Below are positions 15,147 to 26,660 of a stretch of 64,000 nucleotides of DNA, piece by piece. Source of the stretch: Anisakis pegreffii (Eukaryota; Nematoda; Chromadorea; Rhabditida; Anisakidae); contig JAPYMA010003068.1 in the NCBI GenBank assembly GCA_035041965.1, positions 98,374 through 162,373 on the forward strand, read 5' to 3'. The stretch's first letter is position 1. Each line of letters starts with the position of its first letter. Under the pieces are notes generated by a model. It was not told the origin of the DNA and did no database searches. It was given only the letters and a program-made list of their open reading frames with translations. Both the position numbers and the translations under genes were made by a program.

Positions 15147-15370
15147 TTCACTCTCACTAAAAATCATTGGACAATATGGGAGAGTGGCCTAAAACCTTTG
15201 TGCTTGCAAAATCAATAAACCGAGTTAAATTTTCATGAAGACAGATGATTCCCAACGTTAGCTGTGAGGAAGGAGGAATGGGATATTGGTGATTTAGTGA
15301 TATCAGTGATATTAGTAATAACAGAGAGGCGTAATCAATTGGATTTGCTGATTACGCAAAATAAATAAAT
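15147..15370 (+). repeat. Dispersed ~240-bp repeat R1, copy a
   Basis: A shortened copy of the R1 family. It contains ATGGGAGAGTGGCC, TTTCATGAAGACAGATGATT, the GATATTAGTAATAACAGAGA segment and TTGATTTGCTGATTA-like ending. Similar copies are at 18889, 23958, 25071 (plus) and 42240, 54035 (minus). It is non-coding and has no clear target-site duplication. Confidence 0.8.
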
Positions 15371-15984
15371 ACTTTGCATTTGTATTGTAGTTGTGACAGT
15401 TTTCATTACATTGAATTGTTTTGATGTCCAATAAAGATTTAATGCAAAATCATTTGGTTTTTCAACGGGAAATTGCATCATACTGCAAGGAAGAGTAAAT
15501 GACCTAGCAGGGAGTAATTCGTCACTGTTAATTTGTAAGATTTCTCAGGTCTGGCATGAGCATAAGCCTAAGCCGTAGTCTATGCGTAAACTCAAGTTAC
15601 CCAAAGAAACCCCAAAATTAACCCGCATATTTGCGTGTCGTACGGGTTTTGCAAGCCAGATATCGACATTTAAAGTAAGAGACCACTAGTGGTTGAAGGG
15701 TCTAAAGCAGTCACTCAACTTTATTAATGAATTCTATAAATTTTCGAGTGATTCGTGAGTAAACAATCATAGAAAACAAGGTCACGCATTAAGTAATCGA
15801 TCAGGGTTGTTCATATACGGGAAAATACTTCTAATCATGAGTTGGATATATTGATTGATCATTCTCAAAATTCAGTGGAAGGCACAGCTACGAATGCCTC
15901 AAGGGAATGATGAGGGTCGGGAACAAGCCTTATGGGAAATGAGGTCGCTAGTCGAATAAAATTATCAAAACAAATAACTGACAA

Positions 15985-17795
15985 CCAGAAATACACCACT
16001 AATAACTAGGCAGCAACTCAGTGCTGTTTGAGTTCATGTAATGAAAATATTGAATTCACCTGAGGTGAAGCTTATAATCACTGAAATTGCAGACTTATAA
16101 TCACTGAAATGAAATCATCAGTATTGACATGGACAGTACTGACCTACTGTACACAAGTCAAATGCATACTAGCTGAAATGAATCCCAAATCCTCAGTCTT
16201 CACTTGGATTAGTAAAACCAAATGGAATTAATCCATACTGCAGACCCTTCATCTGGAGTGCACTATAGGTCAGACGCATTCTAATATGAACTGCAATGAA
16301 ACCATACTGGATACTATTGACCTATTGCATAGAGATAGGCCAAAAAATTCAGATAACCGAAAGAGAACAACACTGCATGTGATAGCCAAGAACCTACAGT
16401 GAACAATGTCATTGGATCGGAATTAAGGAACGACAGTAATAAGTACATGAAATTTACAGAAACAACAGCAAGAATAATGACGATGACAATAGTAATAACC
16501 GCCAATTCTCCCTCAAAATTCCATCAAAACAAACGAAAACAAAACTTCGCACTCCGATGGTCGCATATAATAATTCAAAACTCAACTCCAATGTATTGTA
16601 AGATGAACAAAATGACCAGTGTGTAGATTTATAAGAAATAAGCTCACAGGGAAAGGTCACAATCTCCTGCCCGCCTTTTGGGATGAGATATATGTTATCT
16701 TATAGAGCTCGCGTATTATATATACATTTGTGTATATGGACAGAATTGGAAAAGGTCTGCACAACATAGAATAACATGGAAATCGGTTGACCTGCGCCCA
16801 CATAGAGAGCGAAGACAGGTCACAAGGAAATACATATATATCATCAGAGCTTCACGTGATAACCCACCTAACCTTGTCATCAAATGCGGGCATTCTCACC
16901 ATCGGAATACCCGCTAGGCAAAACCGCCGCTGCCTGATTGAAATTCCAAACGTTACTTTAATGCTCTGAAAACCTGTTTTCCCGCTATATCTGCCGTCGG
17001 CTCTGTATTCCGCAAAAATATTTTGTATATCCATGATCAGCTATAAGAGCTCTACACGATGATATATATGTTACCTCGAAAGGCGGCCGTAATTTTGAGA
17101 CCTCTTCTCGTCTGCTTAAACAAATTTGTAAATGTGCCCGTAAATCTTTTCCGATAGTGTTTCCAATCCTGGATGCTATACGATAGTCACTCTCTCCGGT
17201 TTATTGATCTATTTGTATCAATGCTAACCTAACATCATCCATTCTTGATTCTCAGCTCATAACGGCATTGCCATCTTCAACAATAGGTGAATGCTGTGCA
17301 GTATGGATTCATCTCGGTCAATACTGTCCAGTATGCTGTCATTAATAGGCATTTGAGCTATACTGCAATTCAAGTGAATGCTGTCCAGTACGGATTCATT
17401 TCTGTTGGTATCAGAATGCATTTGAACTATAGTGTAATTTAGGTGAACGCTGATCAAAATGGATTCAGTTCAGTTGATATTAGAACACATCTCACCTATA
17501 CTGCATTCAGGTGAAAGGTCTGCAGTATGGATTGATTCCTACTGATTTTAAAATTGTATTTGACTATACTATAATCCAGCTTAACACTGTGGAGTATGCA
17601 TTCATACCGGCTAGTATTAGTGTGCATTTGACTAGTGTACAGGAAGTCAATACTGTCCACTATGGTTTCATTTCAGTGACTATAAGTTTGCGATTGTTCT
17701 ATGCTTTACCTCAGGTGAATTCAATACATTCGTTATATGAACTATACTCAGTTGCTACTTCGTGTTTATCATTGGTTTGTTTCTGGATGCGTGGA
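15985..17795. mobile_element. Fold-back (long inverted repeat) element with tandem-repeat arms
   Basis: The left arm (about 15985-16340) is the reverse complement of the right arm (about 17270-17795): outer words CAGGTGAATTCAATA and ATGAACT recur in both, followed by the same series of units. Each arm consists of degenerate ~69-bp units such as GTGAATGCTGTCCAGTATGG and AATGCATTTGACTATA; at least six are seen at 17286-17713. The middle also holds an inverted pair (16665-16715 and 17045-17090, shared GAGCTCTA and AAAGGCGG). No transposase is encoded; the small frames inside are chance. This is the architecture of Foldback-type non-autonomous DNA transposons; the assignment is inferred from structure. 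Confidence 0.65.
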
Positions 17796-18238
17796 TCATA
17801 ATTAGCTGCGAGCATGGTTATTAATACAAATTGAACTGGTTTCAGCTGAAGAGACATCAGTTGTGGATACGTACAAAGAGTTGCGGCACGGTGTCTTCAT
17901 GCATGCATGCGATGGCTGATGCATGTTATGTGTGTGTTAGGCCACTCCCCTGTCATCGTTGATCTAAATTGCAAAATTATGGGATGTAAAAAGTAAAGGT
18001 AAGTGGACGGAGACTCACTATCAGTACAGGAAGTTAGCGCAAACTTGTAGCTTTTTTGTAAAATTTCGTTTGATTGTCGTTCTAGGTTTGTCCGTGCAAT
18101 CACTTTCATTCACCGGTTTTACAACAGTAATCTTTTGGTTACTCTTTTGTAAGTAAAATATGTGTGATAGAAGGTTGAGGGCCAGTCAACAACCGTTTCT
18201 AATGCTGATCTAGTTAAGCAGTTAAGATTTCTTTTCAG
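17796..18238. other. Spacer and presumed promoter/5' UTR of the MKRN2OS-like gene
   Basis: No gene is seen. A CTTTTCAG directly precedes the ATG at 18239, so the 5' UTR is probably spliced or the start lies at an intron boundary. Confidence 0.4.
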
Positions 18239-19422
18239 ATGGTATTCACATCAATAACAGCCAAAGTGTTCACGCACGAAGAATGTGGATGGAGTTGTAT
18301 AACGATTGATGATATGAGTCGTTGTATGAAGTGCAATCAATTAGCGCATGATGAGACTAATCCTGATGCATACCAACAATTCACTTACGTTCATCTACCT
18401 AATCCTTTCACAACGAATACTGCACGATGCATTCTACTGAAACCTTCGAAAGGGACTTTCTATGAGTGTGTGCTTGATTCATTTCAATCTTCAATGCATC
18501 AGTGCAGTTTTTGATCGAGCACATTACAAAAGTTCGGTTGCTATTCGATTTGTGAACCGAGAGGAAGGAAATAGATTCAGGTATAATGTGGGCGATGATC
18601 TGCATATAGGTATATCGGACTCAGAATCGATGGTACATTCATATTGGTTTCAAGGCATTATCATTGAGTCGTCGTCATGGCAAGATGCGATCTGCATCTA
18701 TAAATTCCAAGAAATCGATGAAAGTCTGTCTGAATTCGTTTCTAACTACTCTCATCATTTCACAGCTGAGGTTTGTTAATTGTTGCCACTTATTCCTGTG
18801 AACACAATCAGTCCAATAAATGTTCATTGCAACTGTGTATTATCAAGCATTGTTATTAGTTATTAAAATAGGTTTCTTATTATTTCATGTATTTTCGGCC
18901 TCCTTCTGAGTCCCTCTCCCTAGAAATAAATGGGCATATGGGAGAGTAGCCCAAAACCTCTGCACTTGCCAAATCAATGATTCAAGTTCGGATTTCATAA
19001 AGACAGATGATTCCCAACGCTATTATCGTTAGCTGCGCGGAAAGAAGAATGCCAAGGAAGGAAGAATGTGATATTAGTGATATTGGTAATAACAGAGAGG
19101 CATAAACTCGTAATGAGTTTGATTTGCTGATTAAATAAAATTATTTCATGTTGTATTCAGTCTCAATGACCAATAGCTAATCAAATTTCAGAGATATGAT
19201 ACGGATACATGGAACTGTTTCAACTTTGTCATAATGTTCATGAGGTACCTTGCAAGTCGTCATTCAGCTGACCAACCGATACCCCGCTCAATCACCACAA
19301 AGGATGAGTTCGTATCGAGTTTCATCGAACTGCCTCTGCAACGAACCATGCGTTACTGCCGTTTAATCGAACGTCTACAACAGACTCGTTATGAGCCGTT
19401 ATCTTCACTTAATTTATCATAA
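18239..19422 (+). CDS. MKRN2OS-like protein (makorin-2 opposite-strand family)
   Basis: Three exons with matching phases: 18239-18467, 18508-18770 and 19192-19422, about 240 aa (the human protein is of similar size). Recognised by the series HLPNPFTTNTARCILLKPS..GTFYE, then YNVGDDLHIGISDSE and YWFQG..SW.DAI.IYKF, then YDTDTWNCFNFVIMFM with conserved Asn-Cys, the landmarks I recall for human MKRN2OS/C3orf83. Near the N-terminus is MSRCMKCNQ, a CxxC pair. The molecular function of the family is not known to me; the Asn-Cys motif with surrounding hydrophobics recalls papain-fold/NlpC-like proteins, but that is only an impression. The first intron is very short (40 bases). The second intron holds a repeat R1 copy. 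The start could lie further upstream because the ATG abuts an acceptor. Confidence 0.75.
18889..19140 (+). repeat. Dispersed repeat R1, copy b (intron of the MKRN2OS-like gene)
   Basis: Nearly identical to 25071-25322: both start GTATTTTCGGCCTCCTTCTG, share GAGTCCCTCTCCCTAGAAA and end TTTGCTGATTAAATAAA. It lies in intron 2 in the sense orientation. It is non-coding. Confidence 0.9.
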
Positions 19423-19961
19423 TTCACTGCTCATCAGCTTACCTCATCAACTCACTTCTTCTTTTCACTTGCCATCCATTCGTTCCAGCAACTCATGCGT
19501 TCATTTCCTCAAGTTGCCAGCTGATTCCAGCAACTTTAGAATACTTCATTATTTCGTTTATTGCATTTTGTTGTTAATATTTCTTCGAGAGTCTATGCAT
19601 ACAGTGTCAAATAACTGATTGGGTTCGGTGAAGGCGCATAAATAGATATGTGCGGTGCTAAAATTTGATTTATTAATGAACGAATTTTACTTTATTGTGT
19701 CGGTTAATATTGTTGGTTATGTTGTTTGTAAATAAAAGTTTGTTTCTGATCAAATTGGATACGGTTTGACTCAGTGGGTTGATCGCAGTGCTTATTCTGT
19801 TTGCTTTTCGACTGATATCACTGGTTGTGATCAGTTATAATTATCGGCTGTTTCGTGCATTCGTACTTCATACTTCAGTTTAATTTGATAGCATTTTGCA
19901 AATCTGAGCGTTTGATTGTGAAATGTTTTTAATGGTACTAATGATAGTAATATTGAAGTAT
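19423..19961. other. Intergenic spacer
   Basis: This lies between two plus-strand genes. No gene is seen. AATAAA-like words near 19730 may serve the upstream gene's polyadenylation. Confidence 0.35.
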
Positions 19962-20869
19962 ATGGCGGATATATTAGAAGATGATGATGCACAGTGTTGT
20001 GAAGATAGCGATCGTAAAAACGACCGAAGAAGTTTCTTGAAAGAACAAGTTAGTTGGATAAGTTATGTGTTTGTTAACGCTTAACGGTATGCAGTGTGAT
20101 AAAGTGATTCCTAACAAGAAGAGAACGGTTACAATGAATGTGCTCAACTTCAGTTGGATATATTCGTTGAAGAGTATCGAGAAAACGCTCAACCGAGCGC
20201 AGTTTCGGTGTTCGCCTCAACACTTCCATCCGATCTACGACTCAAGAAGGATGTCATCAACATGAAACGTAAACTGAATCGTCTCAAATTCAAAATACAA
20301 TCGTTCGTGTTTCTTGTTCTCATCACTTTTCAGAAGCAAATTGCACTATTCGTTATAATCATTCGTCGTTTAGATTACCCGATAAAGAAGAACAATTGTC
20401 AGGATACATACCAACAATCAATTCCATAATTGATCAATTTGATGAGGTTCAATCGTTGTTATTAGACTGTTCATTGTTCTGTTGTTTCATTCGTCCATTT
20501 GAGAAGATGAAAGTATTCATGCCCAACTATCAATTAGAATATCCAAATCAAAAGAACAGACTTGTAGGGCAATATGATCTCATGAAGTAGTTTGCATTAT
20601 GCAACTGTTTGCAGATAATACAGTCAAAGAAAGATCCGGATGAGTTCAATATGGACAATGTACCGTTACCAGAATACAATCCCGTTGATATGCAATTGCT
20701 GTTCGATGACGAGTTGTTATCTGATGCTAATGATAGCAGCAAGGAGCTAGATAATGCTGAGTTGAGTGTGTATGACAAGGATGTGCATGCTCGTGTCACG
20801 CAACTGATCACCTCTTGTGAGGTGTTGTTTCGCGAATTCGACCACTTTTGCAAATCACTTTACACGTGA
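19962..20869 (+). CDS. Unrecognised conserved-looking acidic protein, five exons
   Basis: A phase-consistent model is 19962-20048, 20154-20268, 20334-20446, 20504-20563 and 20615-20869, giving 209 aa. The N-terminus is acidic then basic (MADILEDDDAQ..DRKNDRRSFLKEQ). A helical stretch LDIFVEEYREN and LRLKKDVINMK follows, then LPDKEEQLSGYIPTINSIID and the acidic segment LPEYNPVDMQLLFDDELL. It ends in a helical VTQLITSCEVLFREFDHF. No signal peptide, membrane segment or known domain is seen and I do not recognise the family. In-frame ATGs also exist at 19923, 19932 and 19941. Intron 3 (57 bases) is open in frame and could be retained. The gene converges on spermidine synthase with only 199 bases between stop codons. 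Confidence 0.6.
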
Positions 20870-21068
20870 TCGATCGCACATCGATTCATTAATCCACTCT
20901 ATGTTTGTGAAGATGCAGAAAGTAACGAAAGAAAAATCATAAATGAACATTTATTCATAATCAGTTAAAACACTAGTATAACAACGTTATCATATCCTAT
21001 CACAAAATACGACTGTTATATCATAACGCTCACAACCAATTGATCATCCACTCCAACCGATTCTATGT

Positions 21069-23599
21069 TCACTTCAGTGCCTGAAAATGGAATTAAGTTC
21101 ATTACGAACCACCAAAACAACTCTCAATCCAAAAGCTATCAGTCGTACAGCTGCAGTCTGTAAAGCAACTAACATTCTTCACAAATTCAGGTAACACGAA
21201 TGCGGCTCGATGTATTTGCGAATTATAATATTTAAGATTCATTTTCTTCACTTCCTCATCGCTGAGTTCTCTTGCCGGGATTGATAGATCTCGTTTCTGG
21301 AAACATTGATTAGTAAAACGATGCGTTTGAGTGATTGATGAAAATAGATTCCAATCGATCAATAATATGCAATATAACTGAAGTGAATGCAAGTGAATAT
21401 TGACGTGAATAATGGATTAAAGCAGTCGAGTGAAGTGAAGTGCTTGTTAGAATGAAGTGTTATAAAAAGAAACATGCACGATTAGAAGACAACCTCATTA
21501 GAAGCTAACAGGTATCCCATAGCTCCAGATGGATAAGATGGCATAAATGAATTCGCGTAAGAAACTGTTTCAAATTCATTTCTCATAAATTCATGCATAT
21601 GTTTGATCAGTTTTAAGTGAAGCCACATACTTTCACCTGCAATTATTTTCACATACCATTTTCAAGCTACACCACTAACTACCTGCTATATTCCCGTCAA
21701 TTCATAGCTGTATCCAAACGCAGCCTGGTTTATGGTTTATTATGTATGTGACAATGATGAGTTCCTTCATTTACATTTGTGAACGACCACGATAGATAAG
21801 ACTAGATATTATTAATATCTCTCTTGTTCTAGATACATTTCCACTTACATTCATTATTACAAAGACAACATTTTCATTCCATCTGGATTTGAGAAAACAT
21901 GAGGTAATGATAAATGGAGAGCAATCCGGTGAGATATGATCGGAATAGGCAATGGTACAGCTTAAGATGACGAAAGTTCATGAATCAATGAGACAGTAAC
22001 ATGCATCAGCGAGACAATAACAACACCAATAAAAGCAACAACTGACTTCGCTAACAATGAGCATTCTCTCGTTCACACATCAGCATTTGATATATACTAC
22101 TTTGATTTATATCTGACACAACAATAACAGATCAATTATGAAACGAACCTTGAGTTCATCATCATTGACACATAAAAAATATCCCATTAAACCGGTTGTG
22201 TAAGATGGTACTGAACCAATACCATAATTACAGTTTAGAAATATCTCATTCATTATCGATGATAACCTCCGAATTATCAATGTATCGATCCATGGACATT
22301 CTCCTATATCTCACCTTTTTAGATCTGATTCTCTATTGTTCTTATAGTTTTTTCGTTGCACATCATAACCATTCAAATGATAGCTGCTGTTTTGCTTCAT
22401 TGATAGATGAACAGCTTTAAAGTGCTGCTCAAATATGTTCGTGTATAAAGTTTGATAATGAAACAACAATGAAACAGTAAAAGTAACGAAGATACCTACC
22501 TTGTGAGGCGAGAATACCTCCACTTGTTAACGATTCTTTTATCAGCTGATAATAAGTTTTGCCGAAAAGGCTCTCTGCTGGTCCGATCGGATCTGATGAG
22601 TCGGTTATTATCACGTCGAATTCGTTCTTATGATTCTTAAATTCAATGTATATGTACAAGAATGATAATGTTGAAGGGTGAAGTGTTACCTTTAGAAACT
22701 CGAATCCGTCACCAATGAACAGATTGAATTTGGGGTGGTCAAAAGCAGAAGACATTTGCGGCAGATATTTCTTCGAAGCATTTATAACCATTTCATCGAT
22801 TTCGCACATGGTCACTGATTGAACGCAATCGTGCTTGACCACTTCACGCAATATTCCTCCGTCTCCACCTCCGATTATAAGAACCTAAAATTATTGATAA
22901 CATTCATTCTTGGTTCAGTTACTAATCTTACGATTAATATCAATAACGATATCCGATGCAAATACCTTTCTTGGGCACGGGTGGGCAAACATCGGTAGGT
23001 GTGCAAGCATTTCTTGATATGCAAATTCATCTCTTTCAGTGCATTGAATAATACCGTCTAGTACGAGTACGTTGCCATACGATCGACTTAACCATGCCAC
23101 AATTACCCATATACAAATAAGATGCGAAAAGTGATTTGAATGCAAACAAATACCTTTCAAAAACCAATATATCTTGATATTTACTCTTTTCATGGAATAA
23201 TACTTTATTTACTTGCAACGAAAATGCCTGGCCTGGCCATGCATCACCCATTGAAGCGCCATCAGATTTCAGTTCTTTATCACGTTCATCACCTTGTAAT
23301 CATTTGCTAGTATTATTATCATTTTCATCAAACGCTCTGAACGTATAATCGAACATCGCAAATAAGTAAACCTTTTAATCAGTGGCGTGGCCATGAATAA
23401 ACGCATAAAAATCTACCCTAAGATTCGGCTGTTTTTGGACCAAAACATTTTGCACGCCCCCTCCCCTCACCCCTCACCCCGCTGAAAAAATTCTGCCTAC
23501 ACAATGAGGAAGGTCTTGACATTTACCTGCTTCTTGATTTAATTGTTGCGCATCATCCGGTGATAATTCACTGAACCATCCTTTATGAAGAGCGTCCAT
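21069..23599 (-). CDS. Spermidine synthase
   Basis: Transfers an aminopropyl group from decarboxylated S-adenosylmethionine to putrescine to make spermidine in the cytosol. Exons: 23527-23599, 23154-23292, 22966-23086, 22690-22884, 22500-22635, then either 22149-22303 (6a) or 21494-21636 (6b), 21174-21296 and 21069-21080. With 6b the protein is 313 aa, with 6a 317 aa; human SRM has 302. Motifs in order: [43 protein letters not shown], the Rossmann glycine loop [23 protein letters not shown], and the catalytic [15 protein letters not shown]. The C-terminus is [17 protein letters not shown]. Catalytic aspartates in DSSD are present. Either copy of exon 6 alone keeps the frame, whereas joining both would shift it, which is the signature of mutually exclusive exons. 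Confidence 0.95.
21494..21636 (-). CDS. Spermidine synthase alternative exon 6b (canonical)
   Basis: This 143-base exon follows a TAATTGCAG acceptor, enters in phase 1 and leaves in phase 0. It reads [20 protein letters not shown], then [15 protein letters not shown], close to the human sequence including the PSYPSG substrate-site loop. It is the better match to the family and so probably the default exon. Confidence 0.9.
22149..22303 (-). CDS. Spermidine synthase alternative exon 6a
   Basis: This 155-base exon is entered from exon 5 (phase 1) after a GATATAG acceptor and leaves in phase 0 at AAG|GTTCG. It reads [20 protein letters not shown], then the substrate-site region [14 protein letters not shown] and DDELK. 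It aligns with exon 6b and with human GECQWLHLDLIKEM and IPTYPSGQIGF. It has no stop and good splice sites. Conservation is looser than in 6b (TLIIRR for a LHL.LIK-type helix), so it may encode a specialised isoform or be decaying. Confidence 0.75.
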
Positions 23600-23957
23600 C
23601 TGTTTTGGTTACGATTATTATTCTTTTCACCGATACCCAAATGACCTCTGAATTTTGTGCTAATAAATATTCAAAGCGATAAAGGGGACTGTGTTTGTTT
23701 GGACACTGAGCGGTTGGTGTGCTGATCGCTCGGCAAAATGTTCATCTTTGTTGCGATTGTTTAACGCATTGGTATTCGGCTCTATTTAATTGTGTTAATT
23801 ATTTAATGACAACGGGCACTGTTTACTGCTTCCTTGTGGAGTGCTTAATACACCGACTGTTATAAATCTACCCGTTACATTAATCGTTTATTACTGATAC
23901 CGAAAGACTACCGACTCACTAATGTTGGACGAATGTTCAATCAGAATGTATTGTCGT
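23600..23957. other. Upstream region of spermidine synthase
   Basis: No gene is seen. This should hold the minus-strand promoter of spermidine synthase. A repeat R1 copy begins 360 bases upstream of the start codon. Confidence 0.35.
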
Positions 23958-24202
23958 GCTTCTTGTGAGTCCCTCTCCCTAGAAATCATTGGGCAATATG
24001 GGAGAGTAGCTCAAAACCTCTATGCTCGTCAAGTCAATGATCCGAATTAGAATTTCATGAAGAAAGAGGATTCCAAACACTAGTATCGTTAGCTGCGCGG
24101 AAAGAAGAATGCCAAGGAAGGAAGAATGTAATATTAGTGATATTAGTGATAACAGAGAGGCATAAACTCGTAATGAATTGGATTTGCTGACAATGAATTA
24201 AA
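23958..24202 (+). repeat. Dispersed repeat R1, copy c
   Basis: Contains GAGTCCCTCTCCCTAGAAAT, CAATATGGGAGAGTAGC, GCGCGGAAAGAAGAATGCCA and AACAGAGAGGCATAAACTCG. It ends near TTGCTGACAATGAATTAAA. Moderately diverged from copies b and d. Confidence 0.85.
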
Positions 24203-24633
24203 ATTTAAAGACACGTAACAACAAATTTATTAATTCATATACAAGCGTTACTAAATTCAATAAAAGTATTATAGTGGGTTTCCTTCAAGAGGATGCTTCT
24301 AGTGAGTGTACCGTTATCACTGTAATTACAAAGAGTTGCAGTTATGTCATTTATTCACCGTTATCAATCGTTATCAATCGACCAGTATCGAAAGATCAGT
24401 CACGAATATTTACGACATAGGTTAAAGAACAGTGTTTAGAAGAGAATAGGAATATTACAAAAGCAACGATGGAACATTTCGTTTTTTTGTGTCACTTCAT
24501 CTCAGTACGTATCACCAATCGCCACTTCTGTTTTATGCTGAACACAAATCACATTCGAAGTAAGCATACGAATAGATCTCTTCAAACGAATAGCGAAAAC
24601 AAGCAAGCAGGTGATTGATAATGCTTTGTTACG
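24203..24633. other. No recognisable gene
   Basis: AT-rich spacer. Its last ~38 bases (24595-24632) are repeated at 25357-25394 on the other side of the TIR element. Confidence 0.4.
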
Positions 24634-25352
24634 AGTGTTTGCAAAATATCGACAAAACAATTTTCTCTGCACCGATAGAGATCGATATTAATACCGGTAT
24701 TGTTGTTCAATACCGATACGATACCGCTACTGAAAAGCAACTTTTAAAATATGGAAATGTGACTTGTTCAACTCATTATTCCTTTTGAGATAAAGTGTTC
24801 GTGATTATTTAGCAAACAATTTATTTAAAAAATCACCCACGAAAGCTCAAGAAATTCAGCAAAACGTACAAAAAAATATCATGAAAATGGTCTCACTACG
24901 CTTCCTTTCACTCACAATCAATGCTGCAGTCGTCATGGATATACTACCAAATTCACTTAAAATGCCTTGTGGTATGAATGCCGGAAATACCGACACCACG
25001 AATCTCGCAGTCGGTATCGCTTCTTTAATACTGATATCGGTATTACCGATGTTCAATCGATCGATCGGAATGTATTTTCGGCCTCCTTCTGAGTCCCTCT
25101 CCCTAGAAATAAATGGGCATATGGGAGAGTAGCCCAAAACCTCTGTGCTTGCCAAATCAATAATTCAAGTTCGGATTTCATGAAGACAGATGATTCCAAA
25201 CGCTATTATCGTTAGCTGTGCGGAAAGAAGAATGCCAAGGAAGGAAGAATGTGATATTAGTGATATTGGTAATAACAGAGAGGCATAAACTCGTAATGAG
25301 TTTGATTTGCTGATTAAATAAATCGGTATTACCGAGATCTCATGCAAACACT
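24634..25352. mobile_element. Non-autonomous TIR DNA element carrying a nested R1 copy
   Basis: The ends are AGTGTTTGCA (24634-24643) and its exact reverse complement TGCAAACACT (25343-25352). Subterminal palindromic words ACCGGTATT and CGGTATTACCG recur inside, typical of hAT-like elements. Repeat R1 copy d (25071-25322) sits inside. The flanks carry an imperfect ~38-base direct repeat (24595-24632 and 25357-25394), far longer than a normal target-site duplication. No transposase is encoded. Confidence 0.6.
25071..25322 (+). repeat. Dispersed repeat R1, copy d
   Basis: The most intact R1 copy together with copy b. It spans GTATTTTCGGCCTCCTTCTG to CTGATTAAATAAA, about 250 bp. It is nested in the TIR element at 24634-25352, so it inserted later or was captured by it. 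Confidence 0.9.
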
Positions 25353-25799
25353 AAGCGGAAACAAGCAAGGAGTTGACTGATAATGCATTGTTACTTCCCT
25401 TCGGTCAGCAAACATATCTTTGCTCATTGTTCACTGAACTTATTCGTTCATTGTAATTCATCCGAAAATACCTAATTCATGAATAAGGTGAAAGCTCCGA
25501 TTCAGTGATCATTTGCAATCGTTTATCCAACTGCACAATAGTGAATTATCCAGTGGTGGGCAATATGGCGCTACTTGTATCCAAAGTGAATATTTGTAGC
25601 AATAACATCCGTTAAAATAATTTTCAGCGGCATGAATTAGCGATAACATGCGCTACTTTCTTTGCTTAGTGTTTTAGCGAACCACTTTTCTGAAGGCTTC
25701 CGCTAACTGGCTGCTGTTGGCCAGCAAGGCAAAGATTATTTTTCCAAAAATAAGGCATCAAAAATTTATATTTTCGTTGTAACACTGACCAATACTAAA

Positions 25800-26660
25800 T
25801 CCGAACTCTCGTCAGTTTTGCACGAAAGCATGCCCATTTCTATCCATCGTTGGACTCTCCAGAATCTCGTGTTTTTTTTCTGAAGGAAAGTGTGTATGTT
25901 GCGGGACGATTTCGTTTAATCCAAGTAATAAAAAAGATTTCCCGAAGCCATCTGACGTAGCTGAGCCGCTCATTCCAACACGTTGTATTTGCATTGATCA
26001 ATAAATACAAGGAATAGGTAATATGAAGATCACCATTTTCAAATTAACAGTGATTTCAGGTTTGCAAAGAAGCATGCCTATTTCTCTGCATCATCGGATC
26101 CTTCAGATTCTCCAGTTCCAGAGAAGTATATTTGTTGTGGGACGATTTTGTTTATAGCACGCAATATTAATGGTTTTCTGAAGCAATCTCACAAAGCCGA
26201 GTCATCTCATTTCGATACATTGTACTGTATGGTCCAATGTATAAAAGGAATTAGCAATATCACGATCACCATTTTTTAAACTAACGGTACTCTCAGGTTT
26301 GCACGGAAGCATGCCCATTTCTATGCATTTTTGAACTCTCCAGATTTTTCAGTTATACGTTGTCGGGCGATTTCGTTGAATACATGTATTCCAAAAGATT
26401 TTCTAAATCCGTCTCATCTACGTGAGGCGCTCATTTCAATACATTATATCTGCATTGATCACTATATACAAAGAATTAACAATATCAGGATGGCCATTTT
26501 CCAACTAACCGTACTCTCAGGTTTGCACGGAAGCATGTCTATTTCTCTCAATCTTCGGATTCTCCAAATTCTCTTGTTTCAGAAAACTATTAATGTTATC
26601 GGGCGATTTCGTTTAATCCAAATAGTACAAAGGAATTTCTGAAGCCATCCCACTTAGGCA
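25800..26660 (+). repeat. Tandem array of ~240-bp satellite-like units
   Basis: Three full units and one partial unit start at about 25814, 26058, 26296 and 26518. Each begins CAGGTTTGCACGGAAGCATG or a close variant, followed by CCATTTCT, a GGGCGATTTCGTT-like block and ATCACCATTTT near the end. Units differ by many substitutions, so the array is old. A related, more degenerate array lies at 36130-36775. Confidence 0.75.

Noticed and set aside
16399..16969. Small open frames in the centre of the fold-back element as a transposase
   Set aside because: All are under 80 codons, overlap on both strands and lack motifs.
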